A DNA stretch of 64,000 bases from Desulfomonilaceae bacterium (lineage in GTDB: Bacteria; Desulfobacterota; Desulfomonilia; Desulfomonilales; Desulfomonilaceae). The notes under the pieces were generated by a model, which searched no databases, was not told the origin of the DNA, and saw nothing but the letters and a program-made list of their open reading frames with translations. The stretch covers positions 1-64,000 of the forward strand of contig JBAZSD010000020.1 in assembly GCA_041662605.1 (NCBI GenBank), in the 5' to 3' direction. A program made the position numbers and the translations under genes. Shown piece by piece: positions 36,417-45,390 of the stretch; the first letter of the stretch is position 1; each line of letters opens with the position of its first letter.

Positions 36417-36925
36417 TCGATGTTCTGAAAAGCGGCGCAGCTATCTTTGAGTCTCGGATTGGATCCAAGAACCTTGATCATCTCCGGCCCGATCACGATA
36501 TCATTTAAAAAAATCTTTGGGCCGTCGCTTGACACTCTAATCTGGGCGCCACCTTTTTCAGCAGCTTTACGAAGCTCAGGAACTGTTATGCCGTTCACGA
36601 GCATCTCCATAGCTTCCAGCACTAGATCCGATATCCAATCGGAGCCTTGCGAACCACCGACAAGTTCACGAACTATCTTCGTCATTCCAGGACCAACTCT
36701 GACTCCAATAAGCTTTTGAGCCACAGAGGACATGTCCGGAATAACCCCCAGGACATCCTTCTTCAGTAGAATTTCTGATCTTCTTATATCCAGAGTGGGA
36801 GCCTTTATTTCTAAAAAGATCGACACTTCAAGGAGATTATCTCCAGCGTTCAAATGAATTTGCCATTCGCCGTGTCCTGACTGTGTAACTGCTGTCAGGC
36901 TGTTTGTCTGAAAATCAAGAATCAT
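36413..36925 (-). CDS. hypothetical protein, possibly DUF2889-related
   Basis: About 170 residues. The middle section (VAQKLIGVRVGPGMTKIV, then GSQGSDWISDLVLE) follows the DUF2889 order of a small glycine-rich strand followed by a GCxHL-like site, but the Cys and His are lost here, so it may be an inactive paralogue of the next gene. A GAGG eight bases before the ATG at 36925 fixes the start over GTG 36934. It is first in the coupled pair that leads to the PHP and DUF169 genes. Confidence 0.5.
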   Translation of the reverse strand: MILDFQTNSLTAVTQSGHGEWQIHLNAGDNLLEVSIFLEIKAPTLDIRRSEILLKKDVLGVIPDMSSVAQKLIGVRVGPGMTKIVRELVGGSQGSDWISDLVLEAMEMLVNGITVPELRKAAEKGGAQIRVSSDGPKIFLNDIVIGPEMIKVLGSNPRLKDSCAAFQNIE

Positions 36926-37007
36926 GTCAGTCACCTCAACACTGTGTAATGATGAAATTCGACGTTAATCCCCCTTGCCGGTCATCGACATCGCATATCT
37001 CAATGAC

Positions 37008-37565
37008 TTAAATTAAGCTGCCGACAAAGATTTTGACTCCTATTAAAATCAGGACCACTCCCCCAGCCCTTTCTGCCCACTGCCCAAGGCTTTTCCCCGC
37101 ACGATAGCCGATTTTCATACCAACCAAAGTCATCAGCAACGCCACTAGTCCGATTACCAGAACCGGGAACAAAATCTCCGTTCCCATCAGGCTAAAGGAA
37201 ATACCCACTGCCAACGCGTCCAGACTGGTGGCCACAGACAGACCAACTAGGCTCCATCCTCTGGTCGGATCGAAGCCTTCCAAGCGCTTTTCTGTATCCC
37301 CGGATTCCTTCAACATCTTCAAGCCAATAAAAACAAGGAGGCCGAAAGCTATCCAGTTGTTCAGCCCTCCGAACATACTAGAAACAGTTGAGCCACCTAA
37401 CCAGCCTACAAGCGTCATTAATGATTGAAACAGCCCAAAATGCCAGGTCAACCTGAATATGTGCCTGAAGGTAATGAAACACAGACCGCTGGAGACAGCG
37501 AGCGCAACAGCGAACGCATCCATTCCCAGAGCAACTGCCAAGCCTAAGAGAGTAAGATTACCCAA
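37008..37565 (-). CDS. mntP: putative manganese efflux pump MntP
   Basis: 185 residues, six hydrophobic helices, with the paired motifs GMDAFAVALAV and TSLDALAVGI that hold the conserved Asp of the family. It exports Mn2+ across the inner membrane. The start is TTG at 37565, because a stop lies just upstream in frame and the protein then aligns from the usual N-terminus. A yybP-ykoY riboswitch, which controls mntP in many bacteria, was looked for upstream and not recognised. Confidence 0.9.
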   Translation of the reverse strand: MGNLTLLGLAVALGMDAFAVALAVSSGLCFITFRHIFRLTWHFGLFQSLMTLVGWLGGSTVSSMFGGLNNWIAFGLLVFIGLKMLKESGDTEKRLEGFDPTRGWSLVGLSVATSLDALAVGISFSLMGTEILFPVLVIGLVALLMTLVGMKIGYRAGKSLGQWAERAGGVVLILIGVKIFVGSLI

Positions 37566-37846
37566 AGCCCGTCATTTCCATGGATCAAAGTGCACATTAG
37601 GACTCACTCAACTTAACAAATCTCCCTCTTCCAAGTCAACAAAGCATCTCCTTCAACAAAATTAAGGGGTCGATACAGACAGGAATTTTTAACAAACAGT
37701 TCATTCGGCTGAATTAGGGGACACTGATGCTTCAAGCCGTTTCAAGACACGACGCGTGCTCCGTAGACATTCTTCCGGTGAATTGATAGAAATGATGTGG
37801 ATCAATTGAGAGAATCGGATTTAACCTCGAGACAACTCACAAACAA

Positions 37847-38833
37847 ATGGATCATTCACATAGTCACACATATCCGCACACTCATGCTATTCCGACATCC
37901 CATGGCAACGTGCAGACCCGTATCGGAATAGCCTTTCTGGTAACTTGCTTGTACATGCTGGTGGAAACCGGTGGAGGCTTGCTTTTCAATTCTTTGGCGC
38001 TTTTGGCCGACGCTGGTCATATGCTTTCGGACGCAATGGCATTGGGACTTTCCTGGCTGGCTATCCTTATAGCAAAAAGATCTCCGAACGACAGACTAAC
38101 TTTCGGATTTATAAGATCAGAAATACTGGCGGCCTTGATTAATGGACTGTTGCTATGGGCCATTGTGGCGGTCATATTCTACGAGGCTGTCCAGAGAGTA
38201 ATTAGTCCCCAGCCTGTTCAGGGATTTGGGATGTTTGCCGTCGCCTCGGTCGGGCTTGTACTGAATCTAGCGATGGCAACCCTGCTTTTCGGGGGTAGAA
38301 ACACCAACCTGAACATCAAAGGCGCTTTTCTGCATGTGCTATCAGACGCCCTGGGTTCAGTCGGAGCAATTGTGGCGGGTTTATTGATAGTCTACACTAA
38401 CGCCTTCTGGATCGATCCGATTGTTAGCGCCCTCATTGGTATCCTTATTCTAATTTCTTCCTGGGGACTCTTGAAGGAGTCGGTCCACGTACTCATGGAA
38501 GGTGTTCCACGCGGGGTGGATGTTGCGAGTATCGAAACAGCGTTAGTTAACGTGACTGGCGTCTGTTGCGTCTACGATCTCCATGTCTGGAGTATTTCCA
38601 GCTCTCAAATCAATCTGTCCGCCCATGTGGTTCTTACTGAAACAGATCGGGACCGTAATGAGATCCTCCTGGAGATAAATTCAATATTGAATGAAAGATT
38701 TCACATTGAACACACAACCATTCAAATCGAAACGTCGCATGAAATCAAGTTTGACTCAAACAACAGGTTCTGCCGGGTAGGAACAGGATGCGACTCTACA
38801 AACCCAGGACTGACGGATGCTCACAGAGGATAG
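37847..38833 (+). CDS. cation diffusion facilitator (CzcD/ZitB-like zinc transporter)
   Basis: 328 residues: a His-rich N-terminus (HSHSHTYPHTHAIPTSH), six membrane helices with metal-site motifs HMLSDA (helix 2) and HVLSDALGS (helix 5), and a C-terminal cytoplasmic domain (VYDLHVWSISS). It exports Zn2+ or related ions in exchange for protons. The 281-base region before it is shared with mntP on the other strand. Its end overlaps the next gene by 17 bases, so the two are co-translated. Confidence 0.92.
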   Translation: MDHSHSHTYPHTHAIPTSHGNVQTRIGIAFLVTCLYMLVETGGGLLFNSLALLADAGHMLSDAMALGLSWLAILIAKRSPNDRLTFGFIRSEILAALINGLLLWAIVAVIFYEAVQRVISPQPVQGFGMFAVASVGLVLNLAMATLLFGGRNTNLNIKGAFLHVLSDALGSVGAIVAGLLIVYTNAFWIDPIVSALIGILILISSWGLLKESVHVLMEGVPRGVDVASIETALVNVTGVCCVYDLHVWSISSSQINLSAHVVLTETDRDRNEILLEINSILNERFHIEHTTIQIETSHEIKFDSNNRFCRVGTGCDSTNPGLTDAHRG

Positions 38834-40391
38834 TTACAGGAGCGAAAAATGGCTATTGCTGACAGCCATCGCCGTCGTTTTCATCTGGCGGGTAGCTCTT
38901 TCATTCAGCATAAACTTGATTCCTGACGAATGTAGCTACTGGACATGGTCCCGACGTCTGGATTGGTCGTACTTTGACAACTCCGGAATGGTGGCTTACC
39001 TCATAAGGCTCTCCACCGAAATTTTCGGGAGGTCGACTGCTTTCTCAGTCAGATTTCCATTCCTCATAACATCGCTGATTACAACGATACTGGTGTATTC
39101 CACAGCAAAAATCCTTTCCCGGTCAGGTCTAACAGCTATCATTTCGGCGTTGCTGTTTAACCTTGCTCCCATATCTCTTTTGGGTGGAGCGGCGGCTGTT
39201 CATGACAACGCATTGATGATGTTTTGGACGCTCGCCCTGTGGTCTTGCGCAAAATTCCTGGAAAAAGAAGATTACCGATTGTTTTACCTCACAGGGGTGG
39301 CCACTGGTTTGGCGGTTCTCAGTAAGTACACAGGCGCTCTGCTTTTCCCGGCGATCTTGATTTGGCTTCTTTCTTCAAAAAAGCTTCGCGAGGTCCTGTT
39401 AAGGAAAGAACCATGGATTGGAGCAATCATTGCGTCCGTGTGTATACTGCCTGTCCTATGGTGGAATTACCAGCACGATTGGGCTTCATTCAAACACATC
39501 CTGTTCATTGGGTCTGGTTATAACGGTTTCTTCCGACGCATTTCGGATGGCTTCGGTTATAATGTTTCCCAGTTTCTTACCATATCACCGCTTTTCTATA
39601 CGGCGATAGTGTCCGGAGTCCTCATCTCAATGTTCATGGAGCTTCGACGTGAAGACGTCAGGAGATCACTCCTTCTGTGTATGGGGTTTCCTGTTTTTTT
39701 GTTCGCTGTAATGTCGTTCAAAGGACATTCGGAGGCCAACTGGGGAGTGACGGGATATTTGTCTACAGGCATCCTGGCTGTGATGCTGTTTTCGGACAAT
39801 AGCGATCCCGTAACGAAATTTTTATCCAAATACGTAAACATACGTAGATATGTCATGGCTGGAGCGATGATTTCCATCTTGATGGTAGCTCTTGTTGTCC
39901 TCCATGGGTGGTTGGGTCTACTGCCGGCCGCTGTCGAGCGAAAGCTCGGAAAAGATGACAGGATCATATGGGAGACCCGTGGTTGGGGTGGTCTTGGACA
40001 ACACGTGGCCGCATTGAAACAGGATGGTGACATAATTGCCGGTGACAGCTATCAACTTTGCGCCCTACTTGAATTCAACATTCCTGGACAGCCGAAGGTC
40101 AGGTATCTGGCCCCGTGGGATCGACCAACTCAATTTGACGTATGGAACAGTTCGTACAAAGATCTAAAAAACAAGAACATCCTATTTGTGAGTTCCAAGC
40201 CTCTTGCGCCCACAAATCAGACATTGACCACGATTTTTGAAAACTTCGCCCACGTGCGACAACTCCCTTATTACTCGGTCATTTATCATGGAGAACCAAT
40301 CCGGGAAGTTTACGTATGCCGAGGGTACGGTTTTGACCCATTCAAGCCAAGGCGCCTGGGTCCCAGATCACTTTTTTATTCCGACCCTTGA
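38817..40391 (+). CDS. ArnT-like membrane glycosyltransferase
   Basis: 524 residues with about 12 membrane helices. The first loop has IPDECSYWTWSRRLDWSYFDNSGMVAY, in which the DE pair and WSYFD follow the GT39/GT83 (PMT/ArnT) pattern, though the usual DKPP is replaced by DNSG. It would move a sugar from a polyprenyl-phosphate donor to a lipid or protein in the periplasm. It overlaps the CDF gene start-to-stop, so is co-translated. Substrate unknown. Confidence 0.85.
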   Translation: MLTEDSYRSEKWLLLTAIAVVFIWRVALSFSINLIPDECSYWTWSRRLDWSYFDNSGMVAYLIRLSTEIFGRSTAFSVRFPFLITSLITTILVYSTAKILSRSGLTAIISALLFNLAPISLLGGAAAVHDNALMMFWTLALWSCAKFLEKEDYRLFYLTGVATGLAVLSKYTGALLFPAILIWLLSSKKLREVLLRKEPWIGAIIASVCILPVLWWNYQHDWASFKHILFIGSGYNGFFRRISDGFGYNVSQFLTISPLFYTAIVSGVLISMFMELRREDVRRSLLLCMGFPVFLFAVMSFKGHSEANWGVTGYLSTGILAVMLFSDNSDPVTKFLSKYVNIRRYVMAGAMISILMVALVVLHGWLGLLPAAVERKLGKDDRIIWETRGWGGLGQHVAALKQDGDIIAGDSYQLCALLEFNIPGQPKVRYLAPWDRPTQFDVWNSSYKDLKNKNILFVSSKPLAPTNQTLTTIFENFAHVRQLPYYSVIYHGEPIREVYVCRGYGFDPFKPRRLGPRSLFYSDP

Positions 40392-40436
40392 GCGAACTGC
40401 CCCTAATGATCCCAAGCTGCGACAAATCGAAAAGAT

Positions 40437-41333
40437 CTAACCTTCTTCGGGTTCTTTGACTGGTCTGAGAATAAATGTTCCATCGCTCTGCTCTTCAATT
40501 TCCAGTCCGTAATAATGGAGAGAATCACTCAATGGACGACCAAAAAGTAATTCCAGGGCCTGGCCATCTATCCCCAGTTCTTGTGTGACAAATTCTCTTA
40601 CATGATGATCAAAACTTAACAGATCCAGCATCTTTTCGACTGTTTGTCCCTTCGTCGCTCCGAGACGGCTTATTTCCCTCGAAAAATCTTCATGGGAACA
40701 TCTTTCATCGTGTCGCTGAATGATCTGCCATATATCTCCTGTGTCTTGAAGCAGGTCATACCTTGTGAGAGGAGATAGGTCCGAGAAAGCTTCCGGTTTA
40801 GGATCCCAGCACTCCTGCAACATGCATTGGGCAGGCCTGTCATCATAAATTGAGCATTCCCGATTCCATTTTTGGTAAAAAATACAGGTCTTGTCGTCTG
40901 CAGTCTCCCGTATCTTTATTCTTTCTTCCTGATTCTTAAGCGTTGATTCAACTCTGTTATCAGAAACGACTTCACCTGTTCTTATGGTGAAAACATCGTT
41001 GGGGCCAATCTTTCCTTTCCGTAACAGGCTGACGTCGTCCAATGTAAGCGTTGGGCTTCCCTTGGAACAACATTCTCCGCATTTAATGCAGTAGGGACGC
41101 GTATCGTAGGCAGCTTTGAGAAGGACTTCCTTAACCTGTTTCCATATCTCTTCCTGAGATCTGGATTCATCCGCTTCAGGCTTGGGCCCCAAGGCCTCCA
41201 GTTGCTTCATTACAGATTTTACCAGGGTTTCCGGGGCTACCGATGAGCCCACTTTCCACAAGACATCTCTAGCTTCCTCTTTTAGGGTTGTAACAAAAAA
41301 ACTCCACTCAGCTCTATTCAAGTCATTTTCCAT
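40437..41333 (-). CDS. YkgJ-type cysteine-cluster protein
   Basis: About 298 residues. A cluster of Cys in the middle (CIKCGECCSKG, CIFYQKWNRECSIYDDRPAQC, LQECWD) resembles the YkgJ/CxxCxxCC family, thought to bind zinc or Fe-S. The N-terminal 85 residues and C-terminal 100 are helical and unrecognised. ATG 41333 is preferred over TTG 41360. Role unknown. It is alone on this strand, convergent with the glycosyltransferase and divergent from hisD. Confidence 0.8.
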   Translation of the reverse strand: MENDLNRAEWSFFVTTLKEEARDVLWKVGSSVAPETLVKSVMKQLEALGPKPEADESRSQEEIWKQVKEVLLKAAYDTRPYCIKCGECCSKGSPTLTLDDVSLLRKGKIGPNDVFTIRTGEVVSDNRVESTLKNQEERIKIRETADDKTCIFYQKWNRECSIYDDRPAQCMLQECWDPKPEAFSDLSPLTRYDLLQDTGDIWQIIQRHDERCSHEDFSREISRLGATKGQTVEKMLDLLSFDHHVREFVTQELGIDGQALELLFGRPLSDSLHYYGLEIEEQSDGTFILRPVKEPEEG

Positions 41334-41496
41334 TTCCGCCTTCCGAAAAACCTCCTTCAAACCTAAATATTGTTCCCAATTCTATGATATATCAAAAGAG
41401 TTCAATTTTAAAGAACGCCATATTTCAGAACAAAACAACAGGTCAAGGATCCATAATCACTAGAGTTACTTGCTCATTGCTATTCAGAGGTAAGAG

Positions 41497-42801
41497 ATGA
41501 AAATCAGGTTTGTGGAGCTTTCCAAGCTCGACAACACACAGCGAAAAGAACTCACACAACGTCCCAGCGTAGGATTAAGGGATTTAATCCCCAAGATCAC
41601 GCCAATAATAGAAGATGTGAGAAAAAGAGGAGACTCCGCTCTTGTCGACTATGCGCTCAAATTCGACGGGGCGTCGATGAGCCCCGAGGATTTTAGAGTC
41701 GGCAAAGATCGGCTGAATGATGCCCTAAAGAAAATCCCGTCTGAACTTCGAGTCGCTATTCAGGCATCTATCATTAATATTACCAAGTACCACGAATTTC
41801 AGAAAGAACCAGAGATTCGTGAAATTGAGATCATGCCAGGAATAATCGCCGGTGAAAAGACAATCCCCTTGAACTCTGCAGGGCTTTACGTTCCCAGAGG
41901 CAAAGGATCTTTCCCCTCAATGATGATGATGTCCGCTGTGCCGGCAAAAGTCGCAGGAGTCAAAAGGATAGTCGCCACAAGTCCTCCCGACAAGCGTGGG
42001 ATGCCGGATCAGGCTACTATGGCCGCGGCAGCGATGATCGGCGTAGATGAATTCTATGCGATCGGCGGGGTTCAGGCGATTGCGGCCTTGGCCTGCGGGA
42101 CTGAAACAATTCAACCCGTGGACAAGATAGTCGGTCCGGGCTCAGGTTACGTGCTGGCTGCGAAACAGTGGCTTTCAACCGAAATTGACACTGGTTTACC
42201 GGCTGGTCCGAGTGAAGCCATAATCCTTGCGGATGATTCCATCGATGCGCTCACTGCTGCGACCGATCTTCTGATAGAAGCTGAACATGGCCCCGATTCT
42301 TCAGCATATCTTGTGACCCCTGACCAAAGTTTGGCCGACACCGTGATGGATACTCTGCCCGATCTTGTCGCCAAACTCCCTGAAGAAAGAAGATCATATT
42401 GTGAAGTTGTCCTGTCAAACTCGGGCGGGGTTGTCCTTGCGGACAGTATGGATGATGCCGTAGGCTTTGTAAATGAATTCGCTCCGGAACATCTTCAGGT
42501 CTTGACACAAAATCCCAGGGAAATCCTGAAACATGTTCGAACGGCCGGAGAAATTCTTTTAGGCAGGTTTACGCCTGGAACACTGGCAAATTATTCCATT
42601 GGGCCGAACGCTATTCTTCCTACTTCAGGATTTGGGCGGACGGCTTCCGCACTTTCGGTAAGGGACTTCACGAGGAAGATGTCATTCGCAGAATTAACAC
42701 GGGATGGATTTAACCAACTTGCTTCTAATACCTTGACCCTAGCCCGTTACGAAGGATTTCCAGCGCATGCCGCTGCGCTCAGTCTACGCATGGAACCGTA
42801 A
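41497..42801 (+). CDS. hisD: histidinol dehydrogenase HisD
   Basis: 434 residues, full length. Family motifs are present: GLYVPRGKGSFPS, GGVQAIAALACG, VGPGSGYVLAAKQ, AGPSEAIIL, AEHGPDSSAYLV and EFAPEHLQ, including the conserved catalytic and zinc-site Glu and His. It catalyses the last two oxidations of L-histidinol to histidine with NAD+ in the cytoplasm. GAGG precedes the ATG. The other his genes are absent from the window, so hisD is dispersed here; moaC follows 46 bases later. Confidence 0.95.
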   Translation: MKIRFVELSKLDNTQRKELTQRPSVGLRDLIPKITPIIEDVRKRGDSALVDYALKFDGASMSPEDFRVGKDRLNDALKKIPSELRVAIQASIINITKYHEFQKEPEIREIEIMPGIIAGEKTIPLNSAGLYVPRGKGSFPSMMMMSAVPAKVAGVKRIVATSPPDKRGMPDQATMAAAAMIGVDEFYAIGGVQAIAALACGTETIQPVDKIVGPGSGYVLAAKQWLSTEIDTGLPAGPSEAIILADDSIDALTAATDLLIEAEHGPDSSAYLVTPDQSLADTVMDTLPDLVAKLPEERRSYCEVVLSNSGGVVLADSMDDAVGFVNEFAPEHLQVLTQNPREILKHVRTAGEILLGRFTPGTLANYSIGPNAILPTSGFGRTASALSVRDFTRKMSFAELTRDGFNQLASNTLTLARYEGFPAHAAALSLRMEP

Positions 42802-42847
42802 TGATTCCATCAAACGTGAGTGTGAACAAATAAACGGAGAAAATTAC

Positions 42848-43324
42848 ATGTCCAAACTGACACATTTTGACAAAGATGGACAGGCCATAATGGTTGATGT
42901 TGGACCCAAGCGGATCACAGAGAGACTGGCTACAGCGCATGCGAAAATTCATATGAAACCGGAAACTTTGGAATTGATCCTCACGGGCAAGAGCAAGAAA
43001 GGAGACGTGTTGGGAGTCGCGAGGATAGCCGGAATAATGGCGGCGAAAAGAACCCCTGAACTCATACCACTGGCGCATCCACTGCCGCTGAATTCGGTAA
43101 CCATAGACTTTTCTCCCAATACCGAAATGAGTCACATCGATGTTGAAGCTCGTGTAAAAGTGACAGCCAAAACAGGAGTTGAAATGGAGGCCATGACTGC
43201 GGTGGCTATAGCTTGCCTAACTATTTACGATATGGTGAAGGCTGTTGACCGGGCTATGGTAATATCAGAGATTAAGCTTATGGAAAAATCCGGTGGGAAA
43301 TCAGGTCATTTCGTCCGCGCCTGA
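42848..43324 (+). CDS. moaC: cyclic pyranopterin monophosphate synthase MoaC
   Basis: About 158 residues with all landmarks: KKGDVLGVARIAGI, LIPLAHPLPL and TGVEMEAMTAVAIACLTIYDM. It makes cyclic pyranopterin monophosphate from the MoaA product, the first committed step in molybdopterin synthesis, needed for Mo/W enzymes. The start at 42848 is favoured because CGGAG lies eight bases upstream; a longer frame would run into hisD. Only 46 bases after hisD, and followed by a DUF6125-type gene. Confidence 0.95.
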   Translation: MSKLTHFDKDGQAIMVDVGPKRITERLATAHAKIHMKPETLELILTGKSKKGDVLGVARIAGIMAAKRTPELIPLAHPLPLNSVTIDFSPNTEMSHIDVEARVKVTAKTGVEMEAMTAVAIACLTIYDMVKAVDRAMVISEIKLMEKSGGKSGHFVRA

Positions 43325-43350
43325 CATTTGAGGCGCCTGTGGAGTCAATA

Positions 43351-44100
43351 ATGTTCCAGACCAAGTCTTACGATGTAGCGGATCTCCCGGAAGATGAATT
43401 GAGAACTCTCATCGGAACTTTTTTCGGTCATATTATCATGCATTATGGGATGTGGTTCACTGAGGCTTCCATGAAACTCGGAGCCGCCAAGGCTCTTGAA
43501 TTTGAACACAGCGTAGCTCAAAGGCACTTTAAAATAGCCCTGACCAGACTGGCCCCTCATTTCAATATCGAAATTAAAGACGGAATTCCGGAGGTTCTTC
43601 TAAGAAAGTCACGGGAGGAATTGCTCCTATTGCTTGGCGACATCTCAAAGACCTGGGTTACAGGTGATGGTCTTTGGTTTCAGGCTATAGAGGGATCAGA
43701 AGGGATGGACACAGCTAAACTGGTTAATGACTCCTGCTGGTCTCTGTTCGCAAGATTAGAGGCGTTCAAGATAAAAAGTTTTTTGGGGACGGAAACCGAG
43801 GGTGCGCTGGAAATCCTGGAAAAGGCTCTGAGATTAAGGGTTTATTCAAGTCTCAACGCGCACTCGGCAGAATGGGATACTGAAGGGAATCTGATATTTT
43901 ATATGACGGGGTGTCGCGTCCAGGAGGCGCGACGCCGAAAACAGATGGATGATTACCCCTGCAAGTCGGCGGGTATAACCGAATATACTGAATTTGCCCT
44001 AGGTATGGACCCCGCTATAATCACTGAATGCCTGTGGTGTCCTCCAGACCGGGTTCCCGATAAACTGTTTTGCGCCTGGAAGTTCAGCCTCAAGAAGTAA
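43351..44100 (+). CDS. DUF6125-type cytosolic protein
   Basis: About 249 residues. Cys pairs near the end (TGCRVQEARRRKQ, YPCKSAG, TECLWCPPD) follow the pattern seen in this family of anaerobe proteins, which is likely to bind a metal. Function not established. Start 43351 is supported by GGAG seven bases upstream. It lies 26 bases after moaC, suggesting a hisD-moaC-DUF6125 unit, and its transcript ends at the bidirectional hairpin at 44152-44188. Confidence 0.75.
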   Translation: MFQTKSYDVADLPEDELRTLIGTFFGHIIMHYGMWFTEASMKLGAAKALEFEHSVAQRHFKIALTRLAPHFNIEIKDGIPEVLLRKSREELLLLLGDISKTWVTGDGLWFQAIEGSEGMDTAKLVNDSCWSLFARLEAFKIKSFLGTETEGALEILEKALRLRVYSSLNAHSAEWDTEGNLIFYMTGCRVQEARRRKQMDDYPCKSAGITEYTEFALGMDPAIITECLWCPPDRVPDKLFCAWKFSLKK

Positions 44101-44151
44101 GCCCATATTCAGGTCGAAATCCTGTTTGTTTGTAGAACTGACTTATTGTCA

Positions 44152-44188
44152 AAAGGATGAGGAGTCAGCGAGCTACTCCGCATCCTTT
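44152..44188. terminator. bidirectional hairpin terminator
   Basis: AAAGGATG-A-GGAGT pairs with ACTCC-G-CATCCTTT around a nine-base loop, a stem of 13 pairs with one mismatch. On the minus strand it is followed by TTTTGACAATAA. It lies between two convergent genes and overlaps the last codons of the TPR gene, so it would end both transcripts. Confidence 0.6.
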
Positions 44189-45031
44189 CTCGACTCGTTC
44201 ACGCATTTTTCCAGCTTCGTCAGGTCTCCCTATTCCTTCGTAGAACTCCGCAAGGTTCTCGAGGCTTTGGTTCGTCAGAGGACCACAAGTTCCGTAATTC
44301 TTTTCCGTTATTTCATGGGCCCGAAGTAGAAGTTTCTCAGCGTTTTCATATTGACCCAATCCGACAAGCACCGAACCGAGATTGTATAGGGATGATGCGA
44401 CATGCTGATGATACGGTCCAAATTTCTCTTCAGCTATTGCCAAGGCTCGACGATACAATGGTTCCGCTTCCTGGAATCTCTGGAGACTTTCAAAGAGACC
44501 GGCCAGATCATTTAACGAGACACCCACCTCCATACTTGAAGGCCCATGCAATTTCTCCTGTATCATCAGGGCCTTTTCATAATATGGCCTGGCCGCTGGA
44601 TAGCGACCCATAGCACGATTTACAGACGCAAGATTATTAAGACAGTTGACCATCATGTCGGTTTCAGGGCCGACAGAAGTCTCGACAATTTTCGACGCCT
44701 TCCTAAGGGCCGCCTCGGACTCCTTATACATGCCTAGTTCAAAATATGCGCCACCTAAATTATTGTACGCCATCGCCACATCAGGATGTTCCGGTCCAAG
44801 AGCATTCCTGCGGATCTCCAGAGATCTCTCCCATAGAGGAAGGGCTTGCTTGAGCCGTTTCTGGACTCGGTACATTTCAGCGAGATTGTTTAGACAACGC
44901 GCTACCCTCGGATCTTCCGGTCCGAACTCTTCCTCCGCCTCGTTCAGAGCCGCTTCCACAAGCGCAATCGCTTCAGATTGTTTGCCGCTCTGGAAAAGAT
45001 CGACTGCTTTTCTGTTATTTTCTTCCCACAT
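44165..45031 (-). CDS. TPR protein, kinesin-light-chain type
   Basis: About 288 residues comprising roughly six 42-residue TPR units (for example VARCLNNLAEMYRVQKRLKQ, VAMAYNNLGGAYFELGMY, MVNCLNNLASVNRAMGRY). Such long repeats form a superhelical groove for peptide binding. No signal peptide follows the preferred start at 45031, which has GGAG eight bases upstream. Partner unknown. It is divergent from the beta-oxidation operon. Confidence 0.85.
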   Translation of the reverse strand: MWEENNRKAVDLFQSGKQSEAIALVEAALNEAEEEFGPEDPRVARCLNNLAEMYRVQKRLKQALPLWERSLEIRRNALGPEHPDVAMAYNNLGGAYFELGMYKESEAALRKASKIVETSVGPETDMMVNCLNNLASVNRAMGRYPAARPYYEKALMIQEKLHGPSSMEVGVSLNDLAGLFESLQRFQEAEPLYRRALAIAEEKFGPYHQHVASSLYNLGSVLVGLGQYENAEKLLLRAHEITEKNYGTCGPLTNQSLENLAEFYEGIGRPDEAGKMRERVEKGCGVAR

Positions 45032-45390
45032 TTTCTTCTCCTCTTCCGGCCAAGAGCCGTTATCAGGAAATTTGCAGGGCGCGCTGGAGATGGAGCGCGA
45101 TCCGGGCCACGACATTGAAAAAAAGTAAGCTCGTTTTTGGACGAAGTCAATGTTTGAGGGAAATTCTCAATACTTTACTGATTCAGTAAGGAATCTTTTT
45201 TCTTGAGATATTAGAATGTAACGTGTAAACGTATTCTGAATCGCGCCATTTCCTGTTCATTATCATAGAATTTTGGAGATGCCGACAAGCCTTATTGGTT
45301 GGGGCGCTAAACGGCGATTAAAGCCCTGACCACAAAACATTCAAAAGGAATTATTTACCCTGCCAAGTTACACAAGGAGGATGAAAACTG
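45032..45390. other. 359-bp divergent region upstream of the beta-oxidation operon
   Basis: No gene is supported. It holds the palindrome at 45175-45189. A weak plus-strand promoter (TTGAGA at 45202-45207, TAAACG at 45225-45230, 17-base gap) points at the operon, with a leader of about 150 bases. A strong AAGGAGG precedes the first gene. Confidence 0.4.
45175..45189. promoter_or_regulatory. operator-like palindrome TTACTGATTCAGTAA
   Basis: A perfect 7-1-7 inverted repeat. It lies 13 bases upstream of the -35-like TTGAGA and about 200 bases upstream of the acyl-CoA dehydrogenase start. Fatty-acid degradation operons are often controlled by TetR-type (FadR/PsrA-like) or GntR-type regulators that bind such dyads. 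No regulator gene is adjacent, so the link is an inference. Confidence 0.45.

Noticed and set aside
37566..37846. yybP-ykoY manganese riboswitch before mntP
   Set aside because: The conserved core could not be found on the minus strand; only a weak AATTGAT/ATCAATT repeat is present.
40237..40440. 67-codon plus-strand frame at the end of the glycosyltransferase
   Set aside because: Overlaps the supported gene in another frame and runs into the convergent YkgJ-type gene end.
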